A DNA stretch of 64,000 nt, taken from CAVXEH01 sp963805645. Lineage in GTDB: Bacteria > Chloroflexota > Limnocylindria > QHBO01. Shown here piece after piece: positions 32,194 to 40,235 of the stretch. Position 1 is the stretch's first letter; each line of letters begins with the position of its first letter. The stretch spans positions 310,001 through 374,000 of the forward strand of contig CAWDVA010000007.1 of assembly GCA_963805645.1 (NCBI GenBank), in the 5' to 3' direction. The notes under the pieces were generated by a model. That model saw only the letters and a program-made list of their open reading frames with translations, searched no databases and had not been told where the DNA came from. A program made the position numbers and the translations under genes.

Positions 32194-34184
32194 CGTGTCT
32201 CCACCAGTTCGCGGGCCTGCTCAAGGATCTCCGGGTCCTGCCCGCGGGTCAGGGCCTCGGTGACGTCGATCACGCCGTCGTACGCTTCGGTGACGACGGC
32301 CAGGTTGGCCTCGACAACGGCTCGGCCGCGCTTCCCGTAGAAGTGGGTGAGCTGGTCATCGACGGCCTGCAGGAGCTGCTCGCGCGTCTGACCTGCGCGG
32401 TCCGCGAAGGGCGCCATGCGGAGGAACACGCCGACCAGGGCGATTCCCTGCATGCGGACCTCGAGGTCGGGGCGCGGCGCGTGCTTGCGGGCGAGCGCCG
32501 CGGTGTCGAGCGCGACGAGCCGGATCTGCCGGCCCACCATCTCGGCGCGAGCGGAGGCCGGCAGCGCCTCCCAGATGGCGGCCGGGTCGGTCAGGGGGGT
32601 CTGGACGAAGACGATGCCGCCATCGGCCAGGCCTACCAGGGGAGCACCCTGCTGGAATGCCGCCACGTCGTAGAGCGGGACGAACTCCACCTTCTGGAGC
32701 TCGGCGTGCTGCCGGATCCGCTCCTCGGCGATGGTCAGGTAGTACGTGGTCGGCAGACCCTTCTTCTCGCTGCCGTAGCGCGGGTAGGCCTGCACGTGCA
32801 GATTGAACAGGTCGCCGATGACCGTCGCCAGCAGCTTGTTGGTGGTGATGGAGCCGAAGCCGCCGATGCTATGGCCACGGAGGCTGAACGCCCCCCTTGG
32901 CCGCAGGACGACCTTCGACGCCGGGATCGCGTCGGGATGCACCACGCCCAAGACGGCGCGGGGATGGGCACGGAGCTCGCCCGGCTCGTCCAGGCGGTCG
33001 AAGACGGCCAGCAGGTCACCGGCGGAGACATCACGCGAGCCCAGCCCGGCCGAGACCGAGAGGACCGGCGGAATCGCGGTGCCATCCGCGGCGAGATCGG
33101 CGAGGGCGGCCTTGAGCTCGCGGGTCAGCGGATTGTCCGGGGAGGCGGGCTCATCGGTCCGCTCCACCACCGCGACCGCACGCGCGTTCGCGGCCAGTCG
33201 CGCGAGCTCCTCGGCCGGGAAGGGCCGGAAGCTGGTGACCGTGACGCTGCCCACCGCGCGACCCTGGTCACGCAGGTGGTCGACGACCGCCTCGGCAGTG
33301 TCCGCCATCGAGCCCATCAGGACGATGAGGGTCTCCGCATCGTCCACGCGATAGGGCTGGAGCATGCCGTAGAAGCGACCGGTCAGCTTGCCCCACTCGT
33401 GGAATGCGGCGCGGAGCACGTCCGGGATGCGCGCGTAGAAGCCGCGCTGGGCGACCCTGCCCTTCATGTAGGCATCCTGGTTGGCCACGACGCCGCTCAT
33501 CAGCGCCTCGTCCGGGTCGAACAGGTCGCGGAGTCGCTCACGCGGATCGCCCACGAACTCGCGAAGGAGATCGTCCTCCGGGAGCAGCAGGTTCTCGATG
33601 GTGTGGGTGGTCAGGAAACCGTCCTGGGCGACGAGGTACGGGGTTTCCGTCTCCTCCGAGACGCGGCGGGCGATCGCGGTCAGGTCCGCCGCCTCCTGTG
33701 CATTGCGCGCGAACAGCATCCCCCACCCGGTATCCGCAACACCCATCATGTCGTCGTGACCGGCGTGGATGTTCAGCGCCTGGCTGGTCAGGGCGCGGGC
33801 GCCGACGTGGAACACCGCCGGAAGCCGCTTGCCGGCGATGACGTACAGGACCTCCTTCATCAGGATCAGGCCCTGGCCGGCGGTGAAGTTCACCACCCGG
33901 CCGCCGGCCAGCGCGAACCCCTCCGCTGCGCTGGCCGAGGAGTGCTCGGACTCAGGTTCCAGGAATCGCAGGGGCGTGCCCCACAGGTTGGAGCGCCCGT
34001 CGGCGACCGCCACCTGGAACAGCGTCGCCATGTTGGTGGAGGGAGTGATGGGGTACGCGCACGCTCCCTCGGCGATCCGCGATTCGACGGAGGCGATCGC
34101 CTCCGAACCGTCCATGATGGCCGGAATGCCCGGATACGGCGGGGTGTGCTCGGAAGGCCTGGCGGCGGCGGACAGAACGTTCAT
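32190..34184 (-). CDS. porA: 2-oxoacid (pyruvate):ferredoxin oxidoreductase, fused alpha-gamma subunit
   Basis: 664 aa from ATG 34184, with a GGGAG just upstream; the frame stays open further upstream but has no RBS there. Order: pyrimidine-binding domain (MDGSEAIASVESRIAEGACA), PFOR domain II (LIVLMGSMADTAEAVVDHLR), then the gamma domain (GGFGSITTNKLLATVIGDLF). It is equivalent to the N-terminal two-thirds of NifJ. It is first in the operon porA-CBS-porB-mbfA. Confidence 0.92.
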   Translation of the reverse strand: MNVLSAAARPSEHTPPYPGIPAIMDGSEAIASVESRIAEGACAYPITPSTNMATLFQVAVADGRSNLWGTPLRFLEPESEHSSASAAEGFALAGGRVVNFTAGQGLILMKEVLYVIAGKRLPAVFHVGARALTSQALNIHAGHDDMMGVADTGWGMLFARNAQEAADLTAIARRVSEETETPYLVAQDGFLTTHTIENLLLPEDDLLREFVGDPRERLRDLFDPDEALMSGVVANQDAYMKGRVAQRGFYARIPDVLRAAFHEWGKLTGRFYGMLQPYRVDDAETLIVLMGSMADTAEAVVDHLRDQGRAVGSVTVTSFRPFPAEELARLAANARAVAVVERTDEPASPDNPLTRELKAALADLAADGTAIPPVLSVSAGLGSRDVSAGDLLAVFDRLDEPGELRAHPRAVLGVVHPDAIPASKVVLRPRGAFSLRGHSIGGFGSITTNKLLATVIGDLFNLHVQAYPRYGSEKKGLPTTYYLTIAEERIRQHAELQKVEFVPLYDVAAFQQGAPLVGLADGGIVFVQTPLTDPAAIWEALPASARAEMVGRQIRLVALDTAALARKHAPRPDLEVRMQGIALVGVFLRMAPFADRAGQTREQLLQAVDDQLTHFYGKRGRAVVEANLAVVTEAYDGVIDVTEALTRGQDPEILEQARELVETR

Positions 34185-34298
34185 GACGCTCCCGAGCGTG
34201 GGGCGCGCGGGCGCGAGGCGGGCAGGGGCACGCGGCACATTGCGCCGGGCCGAAGGGCCCGAGGTTGGGGGGCGCATCGGCGCTGCGCATCGGCGCGC

Positions 34299-34332
34299 AG
34301 GACTCAGGTCCTCGGCTGACCTGATCAGTCCT
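34299..34332. promoter_or_regulatory. Long stem-loop in the porA-ltaE divergent region
   Basis: AGGACT-CAGGTC (34299-34310) pairs with GACCTG (34318-34323) and AGTCCT (34327-34332), leaving a 7-nt loop and an ATC bulge, 12 bp in all. It would lie in the 5' leader of porA (start 34184) or of ltaE (start 34464). No riboswitch or T-box signature was recognised. The rest of this 279-bp gap holds only GC-rich sequence and a short CGGGCC/GGCCCG hairpin. Confidence 0.35.
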
Positions 34333-34463
34333 TGCTCCGGCCGGATCCACGGGCCGGTCCAGGCCCCTCCGATGGCTCCTGAGGCTTCCCCACGACGCGG
34401 CGGGCTGCACCGTGAGCAGAGAACGGCGCCGCTCCCGCTCCGCCCATGTGACAGACTCCCCAG

Positions 34464-35555
34464 ATGAGTACCCAGCCACCGTCGGCCACGAGGGTCGTCG
34501 ATCTGCGGTCCGACACGGTCACGCTCCCTTCCCCGGCAATGCGCCGCGCCATCGCGGAGGCCGAGGTCGGCGACGACCAGTACGGAGAGGACCCATCGGT
34601 CAACCGGTTGCAGGACGAGGTGGCCCGCCGGCTGGGCAAGGAGGCCGCCCTGTTCCTGCCCACCGGCACCATGGCCGACCAGGTCGCGCTGCGGACCCTC
34701 ACCCGTCCCGGTGACAGCGTCGTGGTCCCGTGGGAGTCGCACGTGGAGCTGCACGAGACGGGCGGGATGGCGGCCAACGCAGGCGTGCAGGCCCTCGTGG
34801 CGGGAGGGCCGGAGCGCCACGGCCTGTTCGACGTGGACGAGTTCCTGGCGACCGCCCTTCCGCAGGATCACATGCTGTACCCGCCCACGACCCTGGTCTG
34901 GATCGAGAACCCCCACAACCGCGGTGGCGGACCGGTCTTCCCCCAGGCCGATGTCACCGCCATCTGCGACGCTGCCCACGAGCGCAACGTCCGCGCCTTC
35001 TGCGACGGCGCGCGGCTGCTGAACGCGGCGACGGCATCCGGCCTGTCCGCGGCCGAGCTGGCCGCGCCGTTCGACCTCGTCAGCCTGGCGCTGTCGAAGG
35101 GCCTCGGCTGCCCGGGTGGCTCGCTGCTCGCGGGTTCAGCTGCGCTGATCGAGGTGGCCCGTCGCCATCGGCGCATGCTGGGTGGCGCCATGCGCCAGGC
35201 CGGGATCCTTGCCGCGGCCGGCCTCTATGCCCTGGAGCACAACGTCGAACGCCTGGCGGACGATCACGCCAACGCGCGGATGATCGCGGAAGCGCTCGAG
35301 GCCAGTGCTGCCTTCCGCATCCAGATGACCACGGTCCAGACCAACATCCTGGTCTTCGACCTGGCCGATGCGCCCGGCGTGCCCGATGCCGCCGCCTTCG
35401 TCGCCGCCTGCCGCGAGCGCGGCGTGCTGCTGAACGCCTTCGGTTCTCGCACCGTGCGGGCGGTCACCCATCTCGACGTGGACACCGATGCCTGCCGCCG
35501 CGGCGCCGAGGTCATGGTGGCGACAGCGGAGGGATCGCCTGGCCCGGCCTCCTGA
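34464..35555 (+). CDS. ltaE: Low-specificity L-threonine aldolase
   Basis: 363 aa, PLP-dependent fold type I. The N-terminus VVDLRSDTVTLPSPAMR and VGDDQYGEDPSVNRL are diagnostic of threonine aldolase. The PLP lysine lies in LALSKGLGCPGGSLLAG. It cleaves threonine to glycine and acetaldehyde. Monocistronic and divergent from porA. Confidence 0.93.
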   Translation: MSTQPPSATRVVDLRSDTVTLPSPAMRRAIAEAEVGDDQYGEDPSVNRLQDEVARRLGKEAALFLPTGTMADQVALRTLTRPGDSVVVPWESHVELHETGGMAANAGVQALVAGGPERHGLFDVDEFLATALPQDHMLYPPTTLVWIENPHNRGGGPVFPQADVTAICDAAHERNVRAFCDGARLLNAATASGLSAAELAAPFDLVSLALSKGLGCPGGSLLAGSAALIEVARRHRRMLGGAMRQAGILAAAGLYALEHNVERLADDHANARMIAEALEASAAFRIQMTTVQTNILVFDLADAPGVPDAAAFVAACRERGVLLNAFGSRTVRAVTHLDVDTDACRRGAEVMVATAEGSPGPAS

Positions 35556-35607
35556 CAACTGTCTCTGTCCGGGGTTGTCGGGTCCGAAGGGCCTCGTCAT
35601 CGAGTCG

Positions 35608-35648
35608 TGTCAAACAAGCTTGACATCGAGACGATGTCAAGCTACCTT
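35608..35648 (+). promoter_or_regulatory. Promoter with overlapping triple TGTCAA operator, leaderless transcript
   Basis: A -35 TTGACA (35620-35625) and a weak -10 TACCTT (35643-35648) are 17 bp apart. The predicted start, about 7 bp further, coincides with the ATG at 35656, implying a leaderless mRNA. TTGACATCG (35620-35628) and CGATGTCAA (35632-35640) form a perfect 9-bp inverted repeat with a 3-bp spacer across the -35 box and spacer. A third half-site TGTCAA lies at 35608-35613. Binding there would occlude RNA polymerase, so autorepression by the Xre protein is likely. Confidence 0.6.
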
Positions 35649-35655
35649 TCCATTC

Positions 35656-35859
35656 ATGCACAACGACGTGCGAGAGCTGCGGACCGAGAAGGCCCTCAGG
35701 CAGGAGGACCTGGCCAGGGCGCTGCAGGTGTCCCGTCAGACCATCAATGCCATCGAGACCGGGCGCTACCTGCCGTCGCTGCCGTTGGCCATGGCCCTCG
35801 CACGCTTCTTTGGCAAACCGGTGGAGGAACTGTTTCATGGAGACGACGATGGGCGGTAA
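35656..35859 (+). CDS. Xre/Cro-type HTH regulator (YozG-like)
   Basis: 67 aa, all HTH: LRTEKALRQEDLARALQVSR then QTINAIETGRYLPSLPLAMA, ending in FGKPVEELF. This matches the short family typified by YozG/YvaO that pairs with small membrane proteins. It starts at ATG 35656, almost at the predicted transcription start, and overlaps the next gene by 23 bp. Probably represses its own operon. Confidence 0.88.
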   Translation: MHNDVRELRTEKALRQEDLARALQVSRQTINAIETGRYLPSLPLAMALARFFGKPVEELFHGDDDGR

Positions 35860-36226
35860 GTGGGCCACCCCGGCGGTGGCTGTCCTGATCGGCATCCTCC
35901 TCTTCGCCGCTTCGACGGTCGGCGGCCAGGCCGGTCTCGGCGTGGGCATGTTCGCCGTGATGGCGATCTACGGCGCGATCTTGCTGGCTTTCGGTGGACG
36001 CAGCGAAACGATTGGCGTGCTCGGCGGTCGGCCTGCCGATGAGCGGCTTGCCTCGTTTAACATGCTTGCCACCGCGGCCGCCGGAGTCGTCGCCATCGTG
36101 GTGGCCATCGGCGGCTTCGCATGGGCCATCGCTCAAGGCGAGAGCGGCTCCGACTTCGCCATCGTTGCCATTGCTGCCGGGGTCGCCTATATCGCCGCGC
36201 TGCTTTGGTTCCGCTGGCGCCGATAG
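35837..36226 (+). CDS. Four-TM membrane protein coupled to the Xre regulator
   Basis: 129 aa from ATG 35837 (GAGGAA upstream); ATG 35849 with GGAG is an alternative. Four hydrophobic segments (about residues 10-27, 32-48, 72-94, 103-120). Membrane partners of short Xre regulators are often DUF2178-like; no catalytic motif is seen. Last gene before the predicted island boundary at 36349. Confidence 0.65.
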   Translation: METTMGGKWATPAVAVLIGILLFAASTVGGQAGLGVGMFAVMAIYGAILLAFGGRSETIGVLGGRPADERLASFNMLATAAAGVVAIVVAIGGFAWAIAQGESGSDFAIVAIAAGVAYIAALLWFRWRR

Positions 36227-36348
36227 TGCTCCCGAGGCTGCGGCTGTTGTTCGCGCACATCGGCCCCAGCAAGTGATGAGGGAGGTTTGGCGAACGCCTG
36301 AGGCGTATCGACCGGGCCACGAACTGGTGAGGTCCGAAGCCGTGTGAG

Positions 36349-36364
36349 TGGCGCGCCCGGCAGG
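36349..36364 (+). repeat. Candidate attL: 16-bp copy of the tRNA-Arg 3' end
   Basis: TGGCGCGCCCGGCAGG is identical, in the same orientation, to 59226-59241. That sequence is the last 16 nt of the tRNA-Arg gene on the complement (3' T-stem strand, acceptor strand, discriminator and CCA). Identity stops immediately on both sides. It is the expected displaced tRNA end at the far junction of an island integrated in the tRNA. Left of it is chromosomal sequence; right of it island DNA starts. Confidence 0.75.
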
Positions 36365-36577
36365 TGCGGGGCCCGTGCTAGCAACCATACCCATCGTGGG
36401 CCGGCGCACGATGGAGATAGAACCTCAGTCGGCGCGACCGTCGGCCAGTCGGGGACACTGAGGACGGAGGTTCAAGAGGAGTCGAACCTCCATCACCGAC
36501 CTTAGCGTCGGTTCAAGAAGGCTCGAATGCGCCGTTGTCGGTGCCGAGCGGTGGTTCGCGGCCATGCCCCCTGGAGT
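36365..36577. other. Island left end, no gene; one stem-loop
   Basis: No convincing reading frame. GGAGGTTC (36466-36473) and GAACCTCC (36484-36491) form a perfect 8-bp stem with a 10-nt loop. A CGGTTCAAGAAGGCTCGAA segment follows. These could belong to an attachment region or an end of the IS256 copy; no function assigned. Confidence 0.3.
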
Positions 36578-36631
36578 GGTGTGAATTAAGCGCACCGACG
36601 TGATCCGCAGCGTCGTCAGCGGGGGCGTCGC

Positions 36632-36812
36632 TCAGGACGCCAGCAGCACGGTCTTGGCTCGCTCCACCTCCTTGGTTGTCTGATCATCGCGTCCCGGGTC
36701 AAGCCGCGCCATCGAGCCCTCGGACAGGTAGCGCCGCTCGGCGATCGCCCACTCGTCGTGGACCTCGAGCAGGACCGCCCCGGCCAGGCGCAGGATGGCC
36801 GCCTCGTTGGGG
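36632..36812 (-). pseudogene. IS256 transposase C-terminal fragment
   Basis: Minus-strand translation gives PNEAAILRLAGAVLLEVHDE, then a WAIAERRYLSEGSMAR segment, ending at TGA (36632-36634). These are typical IS256 C-terminal residues. They are the exact continuation of the fragment ending GIF at 38111. Removing 36813-38110 with one GG restores the uninterrupted codons for GIFPNEAA. Confidence 0.85.
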
Positions 36813-36822
36813 CGCCGCTATG

Positions 36823-37881
36823 TCAAGCAGCTCCGCTCAGGCGGTGCTCTTCACGTGCGACAGCGTCAGCGATCATCGCTCGATAGACGACCCCCGCGAG
36901 GTGGCGCATCAGGCAGCGGCGAGCCTCGGGCGGAGTCTTGCCCTCGCTGCGTTTGCGGGCGAGATAGGCGCTGCCCTGGCTGTCCCAGCGGGCCTGGACC
37001 ATCGCGACCGTGAAGAGGGCGCGGTTGAGCTGGCGGTTGCCGCCGCGGTTGAGGCGATGGCGCGTGGTGACCCCGCTCGAGACCGGGATGGGCGATACGC
37101 CCGCGTGGGCAGCGAAGGCTGCGCCCGACGAGAAGCGACCGATGTCATGCGTCTCGCCGAGGATCTTCCCGGCGACGATGGGCCCCACACCACAGATGGC
37201 ACGCAGTCTCGACGCCCCAGTTGCTTCCACCGCCTCGCCGATTTCGCGCTCGAGCTCTGCGGCTTCGGCATCGATCGCCTTGAGCCTCCGGATCGCGCTC
37301 AGGGCAAGGCGCGCCCGGATCGGATCTGCCGCCTCCCCTTGGCGAACGAGCCTGCGGGCGGTCCGCAGCGCCGCTCCACTGCCCAGCGCACCTGTCTCGG
37401 CACGATAGCCTGGCACCAATGCCAGCAGGAGCGCATGGAGGCGGTTCCGGATCCTCGTTCCCTCCGCGACGAGCTGATCTCGAGCGTCGACGAGCAGCTT
37501 GAGATCCGCTGCCAGATGCGACTCTTGGAGCCGGGGCAGGCCTGGCTCGCGCAAGGCCATGCGGGCGATCGTCACCGCGTCGGCGGGATCGTCCTTGCCC
37601 CGGGTGCGGCTCGAACGCCGTCCGATCGCCGTCAGGTGCGTTGGGACGTCAACGACCACCGTGCCTGTTGCGAGGAGCCGACGCGTGAGTGGCAACCCGA
37701 AGCCCTTGGCGCCCTCGACGGCGACGAGTGCAACCTCGCCGAGATCCTCCAGCCAGGTAAGGAGCCGATCGAGTTCTGCCGGACGCGCGCCGACCGTGAG
37801 CGTACCGAGCTCTCGCCCGTGCTCATCGATGGCGGCTGCGGTATGGCTCTGGGTGTGTGCGTCGATGCCGACGATGACCAT
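36823..37881 (-). CDS. IS110-family transposase (bridge-RNA-guided DEDD recombinase)
   Basis: 352 aa, intact. The RuvC-like DEDD domain begins MVIVGIDAHTQSHTAA (Asp7), with a Glu in VALVAVEGAKG and Asp pair in GKDDPADAVTIA. The C-terminal Transposase_20 domain has AICGVGPIVAGKI, FAAHAGVSPIPVSSGV with the serine region, and RLNRGGNRQLNRAL. The family cuts and joins DNA guided by a bridge RNA from its own noncoding end. Located inside an IS256 copy. Confidence 0.92.
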   Translation of the reverse strand: MVIVGIDAHTQSHTAAAIDEHGRELGTLTVGARPAELDRLLTWLEDLGEVALVAVEGAKGFGLPLTRRLLATGTVVVDVPTHLTAIGRRSSRTRGKDDPADAVTIARMALREPGLPRLQESHLAADLKLLVDARDQLVAEGTRIRNRLHALLLALVPGYRAETGALGSGAALRTARRLVRQGEAADPIRARLALSAIRRLKAIDAEAAELEREIGEAVEATGASRLRAICGVGPIVAGKILGETHDIGRFSSGAAFAAHAGVSPIPVSSGVTTRHRLNRGGNRQLNRALFTVAMVQARWDSQGSAYLARKRSEGKTPPEARRCLMRHLAGVVYRAMIADAVAREEHRLSGAA

Positions 37882-38110
37882 CTGTGCCTCCTCTTTGGGT
37901 CGATCCAGATGGCCTCGGACAGTCCTGTCGTTGAGTCGTCACGCCGCTATCAGGTCACTCGGCCATCTGCCGCGGGGCCGAGGGGACTTGCCCCAACAAG
38001 GTCAGAGCCCCGAGGACTCGACAGAAAGATTCCGGGTCACCCTCGGCCCCTCGGCAACGATGGTGCACCGACCGCCGCCCGATCAGCGCCGGCGTCAAGG
38101 AGAACACACA
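37882..38110 (-). ncRNA. Candidate IS110 bridge RNA region
   Basis: 229 bp between the transposase start and the element's upstream end, the place where IS110-group elements encode their bridge RNA. It is rich in stem-loops: CTCGGCC (37958-37964) with GGCCGAG (37976-37982), and GGGG (37982-37985) with CCCC (37991-37994). Target- and donor-binding loops were not assigned base by base. ncRNA status is inferred from family knowledge plus visible folding. Confidence 0.5.
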
Positions 38111-38981
38111 GGAAGATGCCGACCACGTCGCTGCGGCGCTTGATCTCCTTGTTGACCCGCTCGAGCGGGTTGGTCGACCAGATCTTCTTCCAGTGGCCGA
38201 CCGGGAAGGCGCTGAAGGCGGTCACCTCGGCCTTGGCCTCGGGGAGCATCGAGGCCACCACCGGGAAGCGCGGGCTGAGCCGCTCGACAATCTCGTCGAG
38301 CTGCTCGCTGACCGAGACCGCGTCAGGTTGGGCGAAGATGGTGCGGATCGCGGCCAGGACCATCTCGGCGCTGCCCTTCGGGATCCGGGCCAGCAGGTTG
38401 CGCAGGAAGTGAACCCTGCATCGCTGCCAGGCCACGCCGAGCAGGACCGCCCCGATGGCGCCCTTGAGGCCCTCATGCGCATCGGAGATGACGAGCCGCA
38501 CGCCGGCCAGCCTGCGGGCCCGCAGGCTGCGCAGGAAGGCGGTCCAGAAGGCGCCGTCCTCGCTCTCGCCGACGGCCAGCCCCAGGACCTCGCGGTCGCC
38601 GCCGACGGTGACCCCGGTGGCGATCACGATCGCCTTGGACACCACGCTGGCGCCATCGTGGGCCTTGACGTACGTGGCGTCGCAGAACACATACGGGAAG
38701 CGGGTGTGACCCAGTGGCCGATCGCGAAACGCGGCGACCACCTGATCGAGATCACCGCAGATGCGGCTCACCTCGCTCTTGCTGATGCCGGCGTCGATGC
38801 CCAGCGCGGTGACCAAGTCGTCGACCTTGCGGGTGGACACGCCATGCACGTAGGCCTCCATGACCACCGCCCATAACGCGCGGTCGATGCGCCGCCGCGG
38901 CTCGAGCAGAGCCGGGAAGAACGAGCCGGCGCGGAGCTTGGGGATGCGCAGCTCGGACAGGGCAGACTGTGAGAGGGCCAT
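38111..38981 (-). pseudogene. IS256 transposase N-terminal and catalytic fragment
   Basis: From ATG 38981 (GAGGAG upstream) to the IS110 junction at 38111; the frame then runs on into IS110 DNA to a stop at 38037. Catalytic Asp in YVFCDATYVKAHDG and LVISDAHEGLKG, and the Glu region NPLERVNKEIKRR, are present. The start MALSQSALSEL joins directly to RIPKLRAGSFFP, where relatives have some 60-70 more residues. An in-frame internal deletion, possibly between GAGCTG microrepeats, is likely. Interrupted by IS110 after GIF. Confidence 0.85.
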
Positions 38982-39049
38982 CGGTGTCTCCTCGTGATCC
39001 TTGGTCGGAGCACGCTGAGAATCACACCGGTGGCCTCACTGCTGCTCGG

Positions 39050-39315
39050 TTACTCAGCAGCTGAGAGCCTCCTCAAATTCCACCACTCCAAGGGACACTC
39101 CTTGGTTCGCTCCCAGTACGGAGTTCCCGTCCAGAAGGCCTGCATCTCCGCGACGGTCGGCTGGCGCGTCCCGTACGCTTGACAGCCATCAAAGCCCACA
39201 CCATCGCTGCGCCCGTGTAGGCTGCCTGGCGTGACCGCCCGAGCTGATGTCGGTGCCAGCGCCAAACCGGCAGCCACCAAGACAGCGCAAGTCGCGAAGC
39301 AAGTACCCGGCGCAT
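39050..39315 (-). pseudogene. Frameshifted N-terminus of a secreted DUF1906-like (glycoside-hydrolase-like) protein
   Basis: ATG 39315 begins MRRVLASRLAL, and a shift into the neighbouring frame continues VLVAAGLALAPTSARA, together a perfect signal peptide. The mature start then reads VGFDGCQAYGTRQPT and MQAFWTGTPYW, like the opening of DUF1906 (Rv2525c-type) domains. The remainder is lost at the IS256 side (stop at 39050). A frameshift in the signal sequence plus C-terminal truncation make it a relic. The stretch 39316-39524 shows no gene. Confidence 0.5.
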
Positions 39316-39524
39316 TGCGGTCCCCTCATGGCACATTCTCGGTCGATTGCCAAGTCTCGATTGACCCTCGACGCCGGCAGGGCCTAGATCCGCGGGGCCA
39401 GGAACGAAATAGAACAAAAGGTCGGGGCGAGAGGACTAGGACCTCCGATAACCACCACAGCGTCGAAGTCATACGCCTCGCTCCCGACCCGCCCACAGCG
39501 ACCAGGAAGATGGGTTGAGCGGGT

Positions 39525-40235
39525 ATGGCGACCGCAAGGTTGCGGCGGCGAGCGATCGCTGGCCCACCCGGGATGGCCGGCTGGTCCGGATTGCCGGAGC
39601 GCGATCGGCGCCTGATCGAGTGGCTGTGGACCGGCGACGTGGTGACCGCCGAGGTTGCCAGCGTCCTCGCCTACGGCAACGTGCGGGTCGCCCAGCGCCG
39701 CTTGGCGCGATTGTCGGAGTACGGCATCGTGCGCGGCTTCTGGTCGGCCAACAGCCAGCGGCCGCGGGGTCGGTACGGGTACGCCCTGACCAAGCGAGCT
39801 CGCCGCGAGCTCACCAGCCTGCTGTGGGGCGATCAGCCACCGGAACCTGAGCCGGGACAGGTCGAGGCCCCCTCGCCGGTCATCCACCAGCTGGCGACCC
39901 ACGACCTGCTGGCGGCCTACCTGCGCGCCTCGCCGCTGACCGACGACATCGGCCTCGCGGCCTGGGTCCCCGAGCGCGGGGCGGCGCTGCCCTTCAACGG
40001 GGTACTGCGTCCCGACGCCATCGCCGCCATCGGTCGCGGGGATGAGGCCACGATCCTCATCGTCGAGCGCGACCTCGGCACCGAGCGCCACGAGATCTTG
40101 AACCGCAAGCTCGAGCTCTACCATCGCATCCTGCCCAAGGGCAAGGCCGTCAACCTCGGTTTCGTGGTCGACAGCCCGCGGCGCGAGCCGCCTGCGCCAT
40201 GCCGACCGGCTGACCGCCGCCCCGGTGCGCTATGA
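39525..40235 (+). CDS. Replication-relaxation family protein, C-terminally truncated
   Basis: 236 aa as it stands. An N-terminal winged-helix region (LIEWLWTGDVVTAEVASVLA, then RVAQRRLARLSEYGIVRG) is followed by a nuclease-like fold with RPDAIAAIGRGDEATILIVE. This matches replication-relaxation (plasmid/ICE) proteins. After NLGFVVDSPRRE it runs into an IS481 relic near 40184 and the last 15 or so residues are foreign. The partial protein at the right edge of the window continues about 100 residues past the equivalent NLGFILDSRRR point. Probably nonfunctional. Confidence 0.7.
   Translation: MATARLRRRAIAGPPGMAGWSGLPERDRRLIEWLWTGDVVTAEVASVLAYGNVRVAQRRLARLSEYGIVRGFWSANSQRPRGRYGYALTKRARRELTSLLWGDQPPEPEPGQVEAPSPVIHQLATHDLLAAYLRASPLTDDIGLAAWVPERGAALPFNGVLRPDAIAAIGRGDEATILIVERDLGTERHEILNRKLELYHRILPKGKAVNLGFVVDSPRREPPAPCRPADRRPGAL

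Larger units (their letters stand above)
36813..38110 (-). mobile_element. IS110-family insertion sequence, apparently full length
   Basis: About 1.3 kb, bounded by a GG dinucleotide on each side (36811-36812 and 38111-38112). That is the pattern expected of IS110 insertion, which uses a short core and leaves no terminal repeats. It contains one intact transposase (36823-37881) and about 229 bp of noncoding DNA upstream of it. The boundaries are defined because the host IS256 reading frame resumes precisely across them. Confidence 0.8.
36578..39028 (-). mobile_element. Defective IS256-family element carrying a nested IS110
   Basis: Ends are imperfect inverted repeats: left GGTGTGAATTAAGCGCACC (from 36578) against right, on the complement, GGTGTGATTCTCAGCGTGC (from 39028). 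The matches include GGTGTGA, AGCG and a following CCGAC. The transposase gene between them is split by an IS110 copy (36813-38110). No clear target duplication was found. Confidence 0.65.

Noticed and set aside
36331..36341. ggtccgaagcc, an 11-mer also found in the tRNA-Arg anticodon arm, close to attL
   Set aside because: Its order relative to the 16-bp repeat is opposite to that in the tRNA, so it cannot be part of one displaced tRNA fragment; coincidence is more likely.
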